From Nannochloropsis oceanica (Eukaryota; Sar; Eustigmatophyceae; Eustigmatales; Monodopsidaceae), in the NCBI GenBank assembly GCA_004519485.1, contig CP038132.1:677001-741000 (forward strand): DNA of 64,000 bases, given 5' to 3'. Below are positions 39,201 to 48,955 of this stretch, piece after piece. The translations under genes and the position numbers were made by a program. How positions within the stretch are numbered: position 1 is the stretch's first letter; every line of letters begins with the position of its first letter. The notes beneath the pieces are model-generated. The model was not told the origin of the DNA, ran no database searches, and worked only from the letters and a program-made list of their open reading frames with translations.

Positions 39201-40577
39201 CAAGAGCTTTTCAGCTTCTTCCAAAACAGGTAACCTTCCTCCTCCTTCATCTCCTCCTCCTACTCCTCCTCGATCTTCTTCTTGATCTTCTTCTCCTCCT
39301 TGTTCTGCTCGAAGTGAACGAGAGAGAGCACCGGACAAAACCCCTTCGAGCCGATCATGCATCAATCTGTTATCCCTTTCCAACAACTCGGCCTGCGAAG
39401 GGAACTGCTGCTGCTGCTGCTGCTGCTCCTTCTTGGTGGTGGGACCCCCTTTCAGTTGCGCGAGCTCGGCTTGTAGTGCTGATTTTTCGCGTTGAAATGC
39501 CTCGTACTTGGCACTTCTCTCCTTTAACATCCTCTTCCCTTCCTTCACCTCTTCCTCGTCCTCCTCATCTTCTTCCTCCTCTTCCGCAAAGCGCCTTGCT
39601 CTCTGTCCTTGCTGCTGCTGCTGCTCCTTCTTTTCGTCACGACAAAACCGCTCCGGCATCGAAGGGGCATCTTCTGCGAGACATGGTATTTCTTCCAACC
39701 TGCCCAGCATCTCCACGAACTCCTTCTGCAAGCTCTTGACCTTCTCCAGATGCACCCTTCGTTGCGCCACCGTTACGAGAGACCTCCCGGCACCCACCCC
39801 ACTACCAGCGGTCGTTGTTCTCGACCCTTCCCCTTCACCCCTTCCTCCCAGCTCTGCCGCCGCCAAAACAGCCCGGCACTGCTGACTTCCATTCCTTAGC
39901 AACTCTACCATCGCTGCTCGCTCCAAACCCGTCGTTTCCAGCCATTGCTTCAGCTCCTCCTCCCGTGCTCTTAATTCTTCAATTTCCCTCCCTGCTCGAT
40001 CTAAGCACTCTTGCGCCTCTTTCTCCATTTCTGCCTTTTCCTCCTCCAGTTTCACACACCGCATCTCCAAGCTACTGATGGAGGACCGCAACACCTCTTT
40101 CTCCTGCTCGCTTGCCTCCCGCTCCTGATGCCAACGCTTTACACGGGCATCGTCCTTGCCGCCACAACTACACGCCTGGCCATACTTTTGCTTGCCAACC
40201 ACCACCTCCATCTGCTTCTTCCCTGCCAAGGCTTTCTCTAACTTGCTCTTGTACAGTTGTACCTGGGATCGCAGCGCCTGTTCCATCTCGACTGCTCGGG
40301 CGACTTGCCGTGTATGGTCCGTGTCCTTTTGCTGAAGCATCCTTCGCAATCCCTCGATGTCTTTTAGCAAGGGCGCGCGCTCCGCTTCAAAGCAGGCCTT
40401 GGCATCTTTAAACGGCGCTAATGAGCTGCCGGTGCCCTGGTGGTGGGTAGAAGTGGTGCTGCGGCAGCTGCGGCTTGCCCCGCTCCCCCAACTCTTGGAA
40501 TGAAGTGGTGTCTTACTCCCCGGGAAAGTGTTGTCGGCTCTGCCCGCGGGAGAAACAGGGGATGAAGCCGACAGCAT
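36222..40577 (-). CDS. Very long coiled-coil protein, unassigned
   Basis: About 1451 aa from the Met at 40577 (MLSASSPVSPAGRADN); the frame is open to 40796, but that part is Cys/His/Arg-rich and less convincing. After a Ser/Gly-rich head of ~60 residues, nearly the whole protein is Glu/Lys/Arg/Leu heptad sequence with short breaks, such as KKQMEVVVGKQKYGQACSCGGKDD, Gln runs, Glu/Asp-rich linkers and Ser-rich spacers. No enzymatic domain is visible. This layout is seen in centrosome/basal-body, golgin and SMC-like structural proteins, and I cannot choose among them. There is no transmembrane tail anchor at the C-terminus, which argues against a classical golgin with such an anchor. A single exon of 4.3 kb without introns is remarkable even for this window. 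Confidence 0.8.
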   Translation of the reverse strand: MLSASSPVSPAGRADNTFPGSKTPLHSKSWGSGASRSCRSTTSTHHQGTGSSLAPFKDAKACFEAERAPLLKDIEGLRRMLQQKDTDHTRQVARAVEMEQALRSQVQLYKSKLEKALAGKKQMEVVVGKQKYGQACSCGGKDDARVKRWHQEREASEQEKEVLRSSISSLEMRCVKLEEEKAEMEKEAQECLDRAGREIEELRAREEELKQWLETTGLERAAMVELLRNGSQQCRAVLAAAELGGRGEGEGSRTTTAGSGVGAGRSLVTVAQRRVHLEKVKSLQKEFVEMLGRLEEIPCLAEDAPSMPERFCRDEKKEQQQQQGQRARRFAEEEEEDEEDEEEVKEGKRMLKERSAKYEAFQREKSALQAELAQLKGGPTTKKEQQQQQQQFPSQAELLERDNRLMHDRLEGVLSGALSRSLRAEQGGEEDQEEDRGGVGGGDEGGGRLPVLEEAEKLLTQAASRFYALATRLQEKEEEEEEEKEKEKEGAGTGREGRREGGSGLVPMVQAFGRELAHLRRLLTASEHLALNHQEERECIAFFFEEAFGVEGGLPPLTKPGRSTSSSLPSSLHALQNMLVACQEVVEGWKARPLPPSGPPSPSKKERQLQERLTALRKAVEIIVPPSSPPLPSDLLALAVKEKWLGICKAAGEGRRLQKEKNQFAAAVEKMKEETKATFGELKAMSEARDKQLVGEVSALREAVMVALVEMGAERPSLSSSSSSKASSPSSSSFSSSSSSSTSKQLAHALMQALSASKARLMEENKRLRQQDEDEEKDKEQGGHARERQTQETTMTTTATSFTLVQLLEEIYHSAHATRQHSYILQMRVAEMEARREEKEEELQRLVGQMEGLSRIEEAVGEVVEELWHHPQVGLLLAGNGNSIKNNSSSSNGLMKRKQRGKKRGGKKEGAEDMAARLRHVVMVLTRELDGRGKDLERIWGEAMANEGTHQAAMEEVEQEVRLLRKVLQVYEEALYGALTFPSPFVEEEEGGKIEGTEKAKKKKTMQGSRSGVSVSGVGGAHAAVVKGNDLARRLKEHVEGLRAQVEEKMEECCEIEEARGVERREIWEEMVRWKEKAGLYLRLLTSLEEAARSVVLVGVGERGKTAAEDDKHKLNNQKKRAEGADEAMSAISPLGLEVALELEQGRGMESIRALCVRLLEYGALARGARGEARQEVGRLEELLAVKEKEGRRLRETLKRQSVELVGLREKVRASYDEVTVWKERLIGQEADVSTLVSSLSRVSEKLTHLRSQGGGIIPEGNEWGGEVDESGDGSDVLERSDWKRLRASQLQGEEADEQSQQQQQQYDREHQQRMRQLHEEQKQEVCRLQTMAEEQAKTIEALAARNALLEEEGQEGWPEEFEHIKSAKKAVEQELHILRRGLAAREKEWAATLNAVNKERERLQRKCGKQEQAVQALAEQLDQSRGGSNVGVLHVRGEEREEKMEAEDGM

Positions 40578-40953
40578 GATGCCGCTCCTCCTCCTGTCGG
40601 TGGCTGGATGTATGGGGTATGGGTAGTGATGAAGAGTTGCGGCAGTCGTTGTAGAGGACACCGGTTCGAAGAAGACCGTTCCGCGCTCGCCGCGCGTCTT
40701 GATTTGGTGATGAATGAATGGGAGAGATGGGGTGGAGTGAGTCTTAAACGTACAACACATGCAAATTCGTCGCCACGCGATAGTGACAGTGGGCATATAA
40801 GTAGAAAAAGAGGTGGAAATGTAGCTTTATCGAGGGTCCTTTGAAGACACATCTCCCGCCTTGTTCCTCCCCCAGCCCCAGCCATCTTTCTTGAGTATCT
40901 AACTCACTCACACATCCAACACAAGAACACCACGCAACCCATAGCCCTCTACT
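40578..40953. promoter_or_regulatory. Divergent intergenic region, coiled-coil / RRM protein
   Basis: A 376-bp gap between opposite starts. The coiled-coil frame is open through much of it, so its true start could lie as far up as 40796. Confidence 0.45.
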
Positions 40954-41733
40954 ATGTCCGCTTCCTCGCATTTCTGGGGTGGCAGCCGCCTGCTCCAAGG
41001 CCTGGTCCGGAGAAGAAGTAGCGGTCCCGGCACCACAGGCCAAAACCTCCTCCCCTTTGCTCCATGCTTCACGAATAGCACAACGTCGACCGCCGCTTCT
41101 TTTTCCTCCGCCACTGCAGCAGCCACCGCTAGCACACCTCCCAGCAGTATTAAGAGTGAGCTTGGGCGCGTGGTGAAGCTGTCGTCCAATTCTCGGCTTG
41201 CAAATAGGGACGACATAAAGGCCGCCGTGACGACGGCGTTGGAAGGAGGGCAAGTCAAGACCTTGGACCCAATCCTCTTCAAGGGTGTCTACCCTAGTAA
41301 TGCCTGGTTAGTAGAGCTGTCCTCTCGTGAGGCAGCACATCGGCTGGTGCGATTTGGTCAGATTCATGCGGCAGGCGGGGTGATGAAGGTGGAGGAGCTG
41401 AGGGAGGAAGAGGCAGCGCGACTTCAAGTGGCATCGGAGTTAGGATTGGACGATTGCTGCATTCAGTTACAGCACGTCCCGTTAGGCATGGGCATTGATG
41501 AGGTGGCTTATTTCTTCCGAAATTTTCAATTGTCTCCGAAGGGGATTCGGCAGGTAGAGACGACCATGCGACAGCCAAGCGTGGCGTGGTACAAGAAGAC
41601 GGGCGGGGGACGAATGGGCTCGTCTGTGTTCTTGGTACGGTTCGCCACAGCGGACGAGGCACAACGTGCTATTCGAGAACGGCAGTTTGAGAAGTGGGGG
41701 GATAGGAGGATACAGATTATTCCGTACAAGTAA
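40954..41733 (+). CDS. RRM-like RNA-binding protein, probable mitochondrial
   Basis: A 259-aa single exon. The first ~70 residues are Arg/Ser/Ala/Thr-rich with almost no acidic residues (SHFWGGSRLLQGLVRRRSSG...), a mitochondrial-type presequence. A middle part (VKTLDPILFKGVYPSNAWLVELSSREAAHRLVRFGQIHAAGG) and a C-terminal part (CCIQLQHVPLGMGIDEVAYFFRNFQLSPKGIRQVE...SVFLVRFATADEAQRAIRERQFEKWGDRRIQIIPYK) each look like RRM folds; the second has clear RNP2-like (IQLQHVP) and RNP1-like (VFLVRFAT) strands. RRM proteins with such a presequence commonly act in organellar mRNA processing or translation, but the exact role is unknown. Confidence 0.65.
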   Translation: MSASSHFWGGSRLLQGLVRRRSSGPGTTGQNLLPFAPCFTNSTTSTAASFSSATAAATASTPPSSIKSELGRVVKLSSNSRLANRDDIKAAVTTALEGGQVKTLDPILFKGVYPSNAWLVELSSREAAHRLVRFGQIHAAGGVMKVEELREEEAARLQVASELGLDDCCIQLQHVPLGMGIDEVAYFFRNFQLSPKGIRQVETTMRQPSVAWYKKTGGGRMGSSVFLVRFATADEAQRAIRERQFEKWGDRRIQIIPYK

Positions 41734-42107
41734 AATAAAGATGAAAGAGTCGGAGGAAGTGTGGACTACAGTGAGGGAGGTGGAGGAGGGGAATGAATGT
41801 GGAATCAACTTGGGCACGTCTGTGAAAAAAAAGCTAGCACCATCAGGAAGATAAAAAACAAGGAACATTACGAAACAGCAAGAGGATGCAGTCTATCTTC
41901 TGTCTCACTCGTTCACTCCTCGTTTCAGGGGCCAGTACAGCATGTTGCTGTCCTAGTAGCTGGTATAAATCGATTCTCTACTATGCCACCACCCTATCTA
42001 CTTATTCACAAGATAAAATGCTTTTGGTTTCAATCATCTAAGTATTGCACGGCGCATTTATCTCCCTCATATCTCCCCTCACTCCCGCCCTCCCGTTGAA
42101 AACCTGC
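41734..42107. other. Convergent intergenic region
   Basis: A 374-bp gap between the RRM (+) and NLE1 (-) gene ends. It has a purine-rich start, then AT-rich sequence and a pyrimidine-rich end. Nothing else was recognised. Confidence 0.5.
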
Positions 42108-43679
42108 TTATGCTCTCCAAATCTTTATCGTTCGATCCTTACTCCCAGAGGCCACACTCGTGCCGTTAGGCGCCCAATCTAACGCATATACCTCGTCAAA
42201 ATGCCCGGGCAGCGTCTCCTTCGCCTTGGCACCCTTGGCCGCATCCCACAACTTCAAAGTGCTGTCCTTACTGGCACTCACCAACAGCCGGCTATCAGGG
42301 GACCAAGCCACCATGTACACCGCCCCAACATGCCCTACCAACGTAGACAAGAACCTCCCCGTCTTCCCATCCCATATTTTAACCTTTTTATCAAACGAGG
42401 CACTCGCAATATACCTCCCGTCAGGCGAGAACGAAATGTGATTCACCGCCTGCTGGTGCCCCGTCATCCTAGCAACAGGCTTCTTCCCCCCCTCCTCCGC
42501 CAGAGGATCCCACAAGAATAACGTAAAATCGTCCGAGCCCGATACAAGCCTTTCTCTCCCTCCCGACCCTTCCAAAAAGGCAGTATATTTTGCTTGGGCT
42601 GCCTCCATGGCCGTCGTTGCCTCATGGGCCAGCTTCCCTGTGTGGTCAAAAGGACCCGTGCGCATGACATAATCAGTGCTTAATGCGAGGGTGTTGACTC
42701 GATGCCCGTGTCCGACCAGCGTTTTGATTAACTTGCCGAACCCCCCTCCGTTTTCTCTGCCGTTCAAGGCCCATACTTTAATGGTCCGGTCTCGCGAGGC
42801 TGTGTAAAGCAGGCCTTCCCCTCCCCACTTACAGCACTCCACAGAGTTATCATGCTGCGCCAAGGTGGTCACACAAGCACCAGTCCGGACATTCCATACT
42901 CGGACCGTACCATCCTTACTACTCGAAGCCATCCTCTCCCCCTTTCCATCGTTCAAATGTAGCGGTTCCCAAGCCAAGGACGTGACGTATTGCTTATGTC
43001 CCTTCAACGGCTGCCCCACCGCCGAACCCGTCACAGGCTCCCACAGCCGAATTTCCCCCACCTTGTCCGCGGATGCAAACCGCGTGCCATCCGGAGACCA
43101 GGCCGTGCACAACACATGATGCCTGTGACCTTGGCAGGTATGCTTGGGAAGACAGGTCCCCGTGTCCCAAAACCGCACAGTTGTATCCCCTCCCCCACTG
43201 GCTAAACGCCGACCGTCAGGGGAAAAGGAGACATGGATAACCGCCTCGGTATGTCCTGGCATGGTGTCGGTGCAGCGAACGACGGGGCGAACTCTGAACA
43301 CGGCCAGAGGCTGGTAGCTGATAGTGACAATAGCTTCGCCGCTCGCAATTCCTTGGCTTTCCAAAGTCTCCCGCAGGCTCTCTAAAACCTCCACTTCATT
43401 GACATAGCATGAGTATGGAACCTTGCCTTGGTGCTCATCGGGTGGACCGGTGGCTTTCCGGAGCTCGTTGATCAGCAACTCCAACTGGGCAGGCGTGGAG
43501 TCCGTCGGCATGTCTATTTGGGGACCTGTGCGTTCCCCCGTGGCGTCCTGAAATTGCACCACCATAGAGGCCGGCAGGATATGATCCTTCTTAGCTTTCT
43601 TCGTGGCAGTGGGGTCAGGCGTGGTTTGGGGTGCCGGGGGAGAGGTCGGGTCTGCCGTAGCAGTGGTGCTGCTAGCCAT
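42108..43679 (-). CDS. NLE1: Notchless homologue NLE1 (Rsa4), ribosome biogenesis WD40 protein
   Basis: About 523 aa from the Met at 43679 (MASSTTATADPT); an upstream in-frame Met at 43748 is less likely. The N-terminal NLE/ubiquitin-like domain (MVVQFQDATGERTGPQIDMPTDSTPAQLELLINEL...YSCYVNEVEVLESLRETL) binds the MIDAS domain of the AAA ATPase Rea1/midasin. Eight WD40 repeats follow: MPGHTEAVIHVSFSPDGRRLASGGGDTTVRFWD, QGHRHHVLC, LKGHKQYVTSLAWEP and four to five more, ending VASGSKDRTIKIW. Rsa4/NLE1 acts in the nucleolus during release of factors from pre-60S particles. Length and domain order match the family (about 480-515 aa). It is a single exon, divergent from the OTU gene with a shared upstream region. 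Confidence 0.96.
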   Translation of the reverse strand: MASSTTATADPTSPPAPQTTPDPTATKKAKKDHILPASMVVQFQDATGERTGPQIDMPTDSTPAQLELLINELRKATGPPDEHQGKVPYSCYVNEVEVLESLRETLESQGIASGEAIVTISYQPLAVFRVRPVVRCTDTMPGHTEAVIHVSFSPDGRRLASGGGDTTVRFWDTGTCLPKHTCQGHRHHVLCTAWSPDGTRFASADKVGEIRLWEPVTGSAVGQPLKGHKQYVTSLAWEPLHLNDGKGERMASSSKDGTVRVWNVRTGACVTTLAQHDNSVECCKWGGEGLLYTASRDRTIKVWALNGRENGGGFGKLIKTLVGHGHRVNTLALSTDYVMRTGPFDHTGKLAHEATTAMEAAQAKYTAFLEGSGGRERLVSGSDDFTLFLWDPLAEEGGKKPVARMTGHQQAVNHISFSPDGRYIASASFDKKVKIWDGKTGRFLSTLVGHVGAVYMVAWSPDSRLLVSASKDSTLKLWDAAKGAKAKETLPGHFDEVYALDWAPNGTSVASGSKDRTIKIWRA

Positions 43680-44246
43680 GATTGATGGGCTGTGAGGGGA
43701 AGGAAGGTAGGTTTGCTTCCGTATGGATTTTGTGGGAGTTGGATTCAAGTGATAGACAGGTCGGGTAAGAAATGTGTAGATATATTCTGGTGGGAATATC
43801 CTGTGTTTTAATGTGGTGTGAGGCTGTATTGACCGAGGATGAACCGGGGCACATGGCCCAAACGCCGTAGCCCAACCAGGAGGTAAGTGGGGATGGTGGC
43901 GCGAAGCCCCGTTATCTTATCTCGGTTAATTTTATTTTTACAAGGAGAAGGCCAGCGGGCTTTTCGCTCGTAGAGTGGACAGACATGCTGCATGCAGGCA
44001 CGTGATTTGTTCGCGTGTGTGCTTTGCGCTCTTGCAACATTGCTGATCATAGGGTGAGAAGGATAAAAAGGACGAGGAATTGAGGCAGCTTGTCAGAAGC
44101 TGGAACGCGCGCGTCCCTACCGCCTTCGCAAAATGTATCATAAAGCAAGGCGCGTCACATCAAGGACACGCACCCCTTTCACGCATTCCCGTACCCGCAC
44201 ATCACGACAGACCAGACAGTGGAAGTAGTTTACGACAAATTGTAAT
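43680..44246. promoter_or_regulatory. Divergent intergenic region, NLE1 / OTU protease
   Basis: A 567-bp gap between opposite starts. It contains a self-complementary TGCATGCA string near 43990 and no supported ORF. It should hold both promoters. Confidence 0.5.
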
Positions 44247-46182
44247 ATGGGGCGGATTTCCAATGCAGCGACATCGTACTTGGGTGTCGGTAAGTCTCAC
44301 TCAAGCCCTTCAGCTGTTTATGTGCCTTTCCCTTTTGCTGACGTTCCCCCCATCCTCTCATATTTCAGCCAAGAAAGAGAAGTCCAACGCCCGCGCCGAC
44401 AGTATAGGTAGCAGTACTTCATCGTATCTGTCCACTTCTGCCCCTCCCATGCTCCACCCTTCTCCTGCCTCGACCCCGCAGCACGCCGCGCCGCGCCGAC
44501 TCACTCGGACGTTATCCTTTCGCGGGGGCGACGATGTAACCGAGGCCCTACAAATCGAGCTGGAGCGTTCTGTATTGCAAGTCATTAATGTGCCAATCGA
44601 GAGACAAAAGAATGGAAAGGGGCTTTCTGCGGAGTCGACCGAGCTCTACCCTTCTACCTCATCCACCTCCAGTTCCACCAACCCAACCCCTAGCCGTTTC
44701 GCCTTGGCCAAGCCTAGCGCCGCGCAAATGAGTAGGGAATTCCACAGGCCCTTGACATCTTTGGATTGTACACAGGGACCATATGTGCTCGGGGATGGGG
44801 TCTGCCATGCCACTTTTACCCTTTTCCCCCTTCTAGAGGGTCTATCCCAGACGAGCCGGAGGACCTTGTTGCAGAGCTTGCTAGATCCTTGTCCCACGCG
44901 GAACTTGGAGAAGGCGGGCAAGATTAATTGGCACCCGGAATGTGCGTCGTTGGTGGCGCTGCGGACGGAAAGTGATGGGAATTGTCTGGCGCATGCTGCT
45001 TCGTTGGGCTGTTGGGGAATACATGATCGGAAGCTGTTGCTCCGAAATGCGATACGCTCTTTTTTGGTGGAAAGTGTCCAAGGACAAGGAAAGACAACAG
45101 GCAGAAATCGCTTGCTGCGTTTGATTCGCAAATCATGGGAGCAGGAATTGGGGAAGCATGGGGTAGTGCTAGAGAAGGAAGCTTTTGACGTCGAGTGGGC
45201 AGTCCTGGCAAAGCAAGCAGAGAATGGAATGATGGTGGATGGCCTGGCAGCCACGACAGGAAGCAACAACGACAAATATCTTCAACAGTTTCAAACACCT
45301 CAATCGCCGCAGTTCCCCCAGAGGCAACAGCTGCAGCAGCCAGAGAAGAAGGGTGGGACTAGCAACGATAGCTTCGCCTACCTGGAAGCCGCCCACATCT
45401 ATATTCTCGCTCACGTCCTCCGTCGGCCCCTCATTGTCTTTGCAACTGACTGGACGGATGCCAAGGGCCGACAACTCGCTTCCGCCGAGGAGATTGCAGG
45501 TGTCTATCTTCCTTTAGAACTGCCACGATACGTCTGCTCTCGCACGCCCTTGCTCTTGGCCTATGATTCGTTTCATTTTTCTCCCTTGGTGCCTGTGGAC
45601 CCTTCGCGGCTCTCCCAGGTACCGTTGGTAATAAGCGGTACACAGCGCGATCAGCTGTTGCCGCTACCTTTTTATGCGCCGAGTGAACGGAACATCCCTT
45701 TGCGGGCGGCAATGCTGAAGCATTACTTAGACTGTGATGTGTTGGCTGAGGGGTTGTTGGTTGTGAAGATTGATGATAGTAACTCCACAATGACGCGAAC
45801 GGCGCATGCTACTTCGCCATTTTCTGCCTCCTCATTTCCCGCGGATGGGCTGATGTCTTTATTGCTAAGTAACGTGGTTGAGGACGAGGAGTTTCAGCAG
45901 AACAAGACCATCCTTCCTCACGGGCGGGGCTTGTCTCGTTGTGCGAGTGCTCACAAAATAGCGACGCGTGCCTCCTCTCCTACAGAAAGCCAGTTTTCAT
46001 CCTCACTCTCGTCTTTTCCTCCCTTGCCATTGAATCAGCGGATGCGTGGTGGTGGTGGCTTAGTAGTTGGCACGGCGCTCCACTCTCTGTCGTTGGGTTC
46101 GTTTGCATCGTCGTCCCGAACTGGGAGTAGCAGTAGCTTGAATGCTCCTCCTCCTCAGCAGCAGCAGCAGCAGCAACAACAA

Positions 46183-46233
<51 letters not shown>

Positions 46234-46271
46234 CAACAACAACCACAACAACCACAACAACCACAACAACC

Positions 46272-46355
<84 letters not shown>

Positions 46356-46956
46356 GCAACAACAGCAACAACAACAACAACAACAACAACAACAACGACA
46401 AGAAGAAGAAGAACATCAGCAGCAGCAATGGCATCAACGGCAGCAGCAGCGAAAGCTGCGAGAGCAGGAAGAGCATGAAGAACAAAAAAAGCAGCGGGGG
46501 GGCACGTTGCCTTCCTGCTCGGCTTTGGGAAGCAGCACAAGCATTGCCGAGAAGAACCGCATCAAGAAGAACAGCATCAGAAAACCCACAACCACTACCC
46601 ACAGCAATAGCATTAGTGGCAGAAGCAACAGCAGTTGTAGTTGCAGCAGCAGCTTCACCAAGCGAGAACAGTATATCATCCGACAACTGCGGGAGCACAA
46701 AGACTTAGTCTTGGCACTGGAAGAGGTTTTGAAGAGAAGTGAGAGAGCAAAGCGTCAGCAGCAGCAGCAGCCACAGCAGCAAACTTCAACGGCACCGTGG
46801 CCTGCAATGACACCTACTACCCCTACCACCGTTCCTGTGGCGGGGCCACCTGTACTCCTTTTAGCACCAGCAGCACCATTAGATGCAAAGATGGAAGCTC
46901 CCGCAATCACCCCGCCTTTGAGGCACAACTGGCTCGCGGCGCTACGTTTTACTTAA
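44247..46956 (+). CDS. A20/Cezanne-like OTU-family cysteine protease with long poly-Gln tract
   Basis: I place a small first exon at 44247-44289 (MGRISNAATSYLGV), a 79-nt intron with GTAAGT donor, CTGAC branch-like site and TTTCAG acceptor, and a second exon at 44369-46956; the product is about 876 aa. The unspliced frame is also open, from a Met at 44263, so the start needs transcript proof. The OTU catalytic Cys lies in LRTESDGNCLAHAASLGCWGIHDRKLLLRNAI, a pattern close to A20/OTUD7 (DGNCLxHAxSLxMWGxxD). The catalytic His is in LLLAYDSFHFSPLVPVD. RRPLIVFATDWTD is the central strand. It should cleave ubiquitin chains. The C-terminal third is dominated by an 80-codon CAG/CAA run (46156-46395, with four Pro), Gln/Glu and Ser/Asn tracts and a final coiled helix (YIIRQLREHKDLVLALEEVL). 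Confidence 0.85.
46156..46395 (+). repeat. CAG/CAA (poly-glutamine) repeat, about 80 codons
   Basis: A pure CAG block, then mostly CAA with four CCA codons spaced regularly (QQP units). It lies in frame in the OTU protease gene. Read on the other strand it gives long poly-Val/Leu open frames that are not genes. Confidence 0.98.
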
Positions 46957-47535
46957 TCAAATGGCAACCTTGGTTCCATGCAAATAAAGAGTTCATTATT
47001 TCCTTCACAGTGAAATATACAAAGCCACACTATACATGATGAAAAGCATCGAGGACGCGAGGGATACGAAAGAAAATGAAAGGAAAGAGAAAATAGAAAA
47101 AAACCGAAAAGAGTACGACAAGCACTGTCGCTGCAGTATTGCATCATTAGGATGACAATGAGGGCAATTAAAACATATTATAGCACAAGTAAGAATTTTG
47201 CAGCATGAATGGACATGTGTAGCAGACAATCAAAAGACCGCAAGATAGGCAAATGGGCACCCTATTAGCCTAACTTTGTAAAAAAGTAGAGTAAACTTCA
47301 AGGCATCTACACGGGGTTGGAAACGTCAAAGAATGAAATAAAGACTATCCATGAATGCTCAAACAACTCTCTTGTTTCATTTGTGCCTTGTACCCGGCAA
47401 AAAGTTGCAAGTTGCTCTCCCAAATTCCTCACACTTCTATTCGTTGGCCACTCATCCCCTTTCCATCCCACACCTTAAACTTTCTTTTCCTTCTTTCGTC
47501 GTTATATTTGTCTTTCTCTCTCATTTCTCTTCCAT
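46957..47535. other. Convergent intergenic region
   Basis: A 579-bp AT-rich gap between the OTU (+) and MBL (-) gene ends, with several A-rich runs and AATAAA-like strings near 47338. No ORF or RNA was recognised. Confidence 0.5.
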
Positions 47536-48620
47536 TTACTTGCCGTGATACTTTCCCGCCAAGGAATCCAGATACCGCTGCGCACTTTCTAACACCGCCT
47601 CCTTTGCATTTCCCAATATAGACGAGGTTGAAAAAGGGCCGTACAGCCTATCAAAATCAGGCAACTTCTCCACCTTTGCCTTGATATCCTCTACGATAAA
47701 AGCAGGCAAAGGCAAAAGATTGGGAAAGCTATACATGAACGAGCACCAACGACCATGGGGTACAGGCAGAATAGTATCGCCTGCGAACACGACACCCTTC
47801 CCGTCTTCCGCCGACGACTCAAGGAGCAACACAGATGAGGAAGGAAAATGACCGCCCAGGCGCACGAGCTTAAGGGTTGGGCATAAAGAACTCAAAGTCT
47901 CCTCTCCCTCCCATAGAAAATAAGGCGACGTTTTGCCCTCAACAGGCCGGGTGATCCACTCTTTGTCGCTCTTATGCAGGAAGATAGGCACATCTCCAAA
48001 AGCCTTGCTCCACGTAATGCACGAGCCCAGAAAATGTGGGTGTGACAAAATAATCTTCGAAATCCCACCCAATGCGTTCACGGCCTCAATGGTGGACTGG
48101 TCCAGGAAAGCACAACAATCCCACAATACATTCTCTCCTTCCCCATTATTTATTTCTCCACGTCCGGGATACTGCACCAACAGACACCGCTGTCCTATTC
48201 CTATCTTTGGGGTAGTAACGATGCTGTACACATTGGTTTCTACCCGGGCAATCTCATTTTTGTGCCCCCCCCCCGCTAGGGCGCGGAGACTCGTCCATTG
48301 GGGCCCTGTTGCTGACAGCCATTGCCTATGATGTTTTCGGGAAAGTATGGGTGACTGTATGACAAGGAGGAAAAAGCATAGAAGACAGATCTATGCCACA
48401 AAATTTTGTTGATGGGATAAGACCCATGACTGCCCATCATAGCTTGCTTAATGTACTGAAGAGACAGATGCAAAGGATACCCAGAAAATACATACCTGTC
48501 GTCTTTGCAAATCTTGCACGTCGAAGGAGGATTTGGGGAAGGTCCGTAGGCATTTCCACAAGTACAGCAGATAGGCAGATCATCATCACTCTCCAAAGGG
48601 GAGGGAGGAGGGCTGGCCAT
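47536..48620 (-). CDS. MBL-fold protein with N-terminal zinc ribbon, one intron
   Basis: Exon 1 is 48620-48496 and exon 2 is 48325-47536 on the minus strand. The 170-nt intron has a GTATGT donor and a CATAG acceptor. The join reads CKDDRQWLSATGPQWTSL, matching a eukaryotic metallo-beta-lactamase-like family whose members begin with a zinc ribbon followed by DPRQ...W. The ribbon here is CCTCGNAYGPSPNPPSTCKIC (two CxxC pairs). The MBL core shows ILSHPHFLGSCITWSKAFGDVPIFLH, where the usual HxHxDH is reduced to HPHFLG, then RLGGHFPSSSVLLL and VFAGDTILPV. Some metal ligands (His, Asp) remain. The whole protein is about 304 aa. The substrate is unknown, and a thiolesterase-like or non-catalytic role is possible. 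A run of ten C/G bases at 48275-48284 lies in the coding part and would be sensitive to sequencing error. Confidence 0.78.
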
Positions 48621-48955
48621 GAAGCGCCTTCAATAAATGTTTCTGTGTGTGGGAGAAGGTGGAGGGAAGGGATGTATGGTTTAGTAAGAACGTAAGGTAC
48701 AGACTGGATTTTGAAACGAAAAATAATACATGCATGTGTGCACCTCTCCATTTAATTGCTTTGGTAGGAAAAATACTTTCTGTTTTAACTGCTCTATTCT
48801 ATCAGTCATTAAACACATCAAGGTAGCTTCTAGGCCTCTGCTGCTGTTGCTGCTGCTGCGGCTACAAGAGCAACTCCATCGCCACCGCCCCCGTCACTTC
48901 TCCCTCTCTTGTCCACCACCTTAATCACTCAATCTATCATCACCACATTCAGCTG
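48621..48955. other. Intergenic between two minus-strand genes
   Basis: A 335-bp gap with the MBL promoter and the deacetylase 3' end. A CTG-rich run lies at 48838-48860. No ORF is supported. Confidence 0.5.

Noticed and set aside
45980-46698. Long minus-strand open frames of poly-Val/poly-Leu
   Set aside because: They are the reverse reading of the CAG/CAA tract in the OTU gene; the composition is not that of a real protein.
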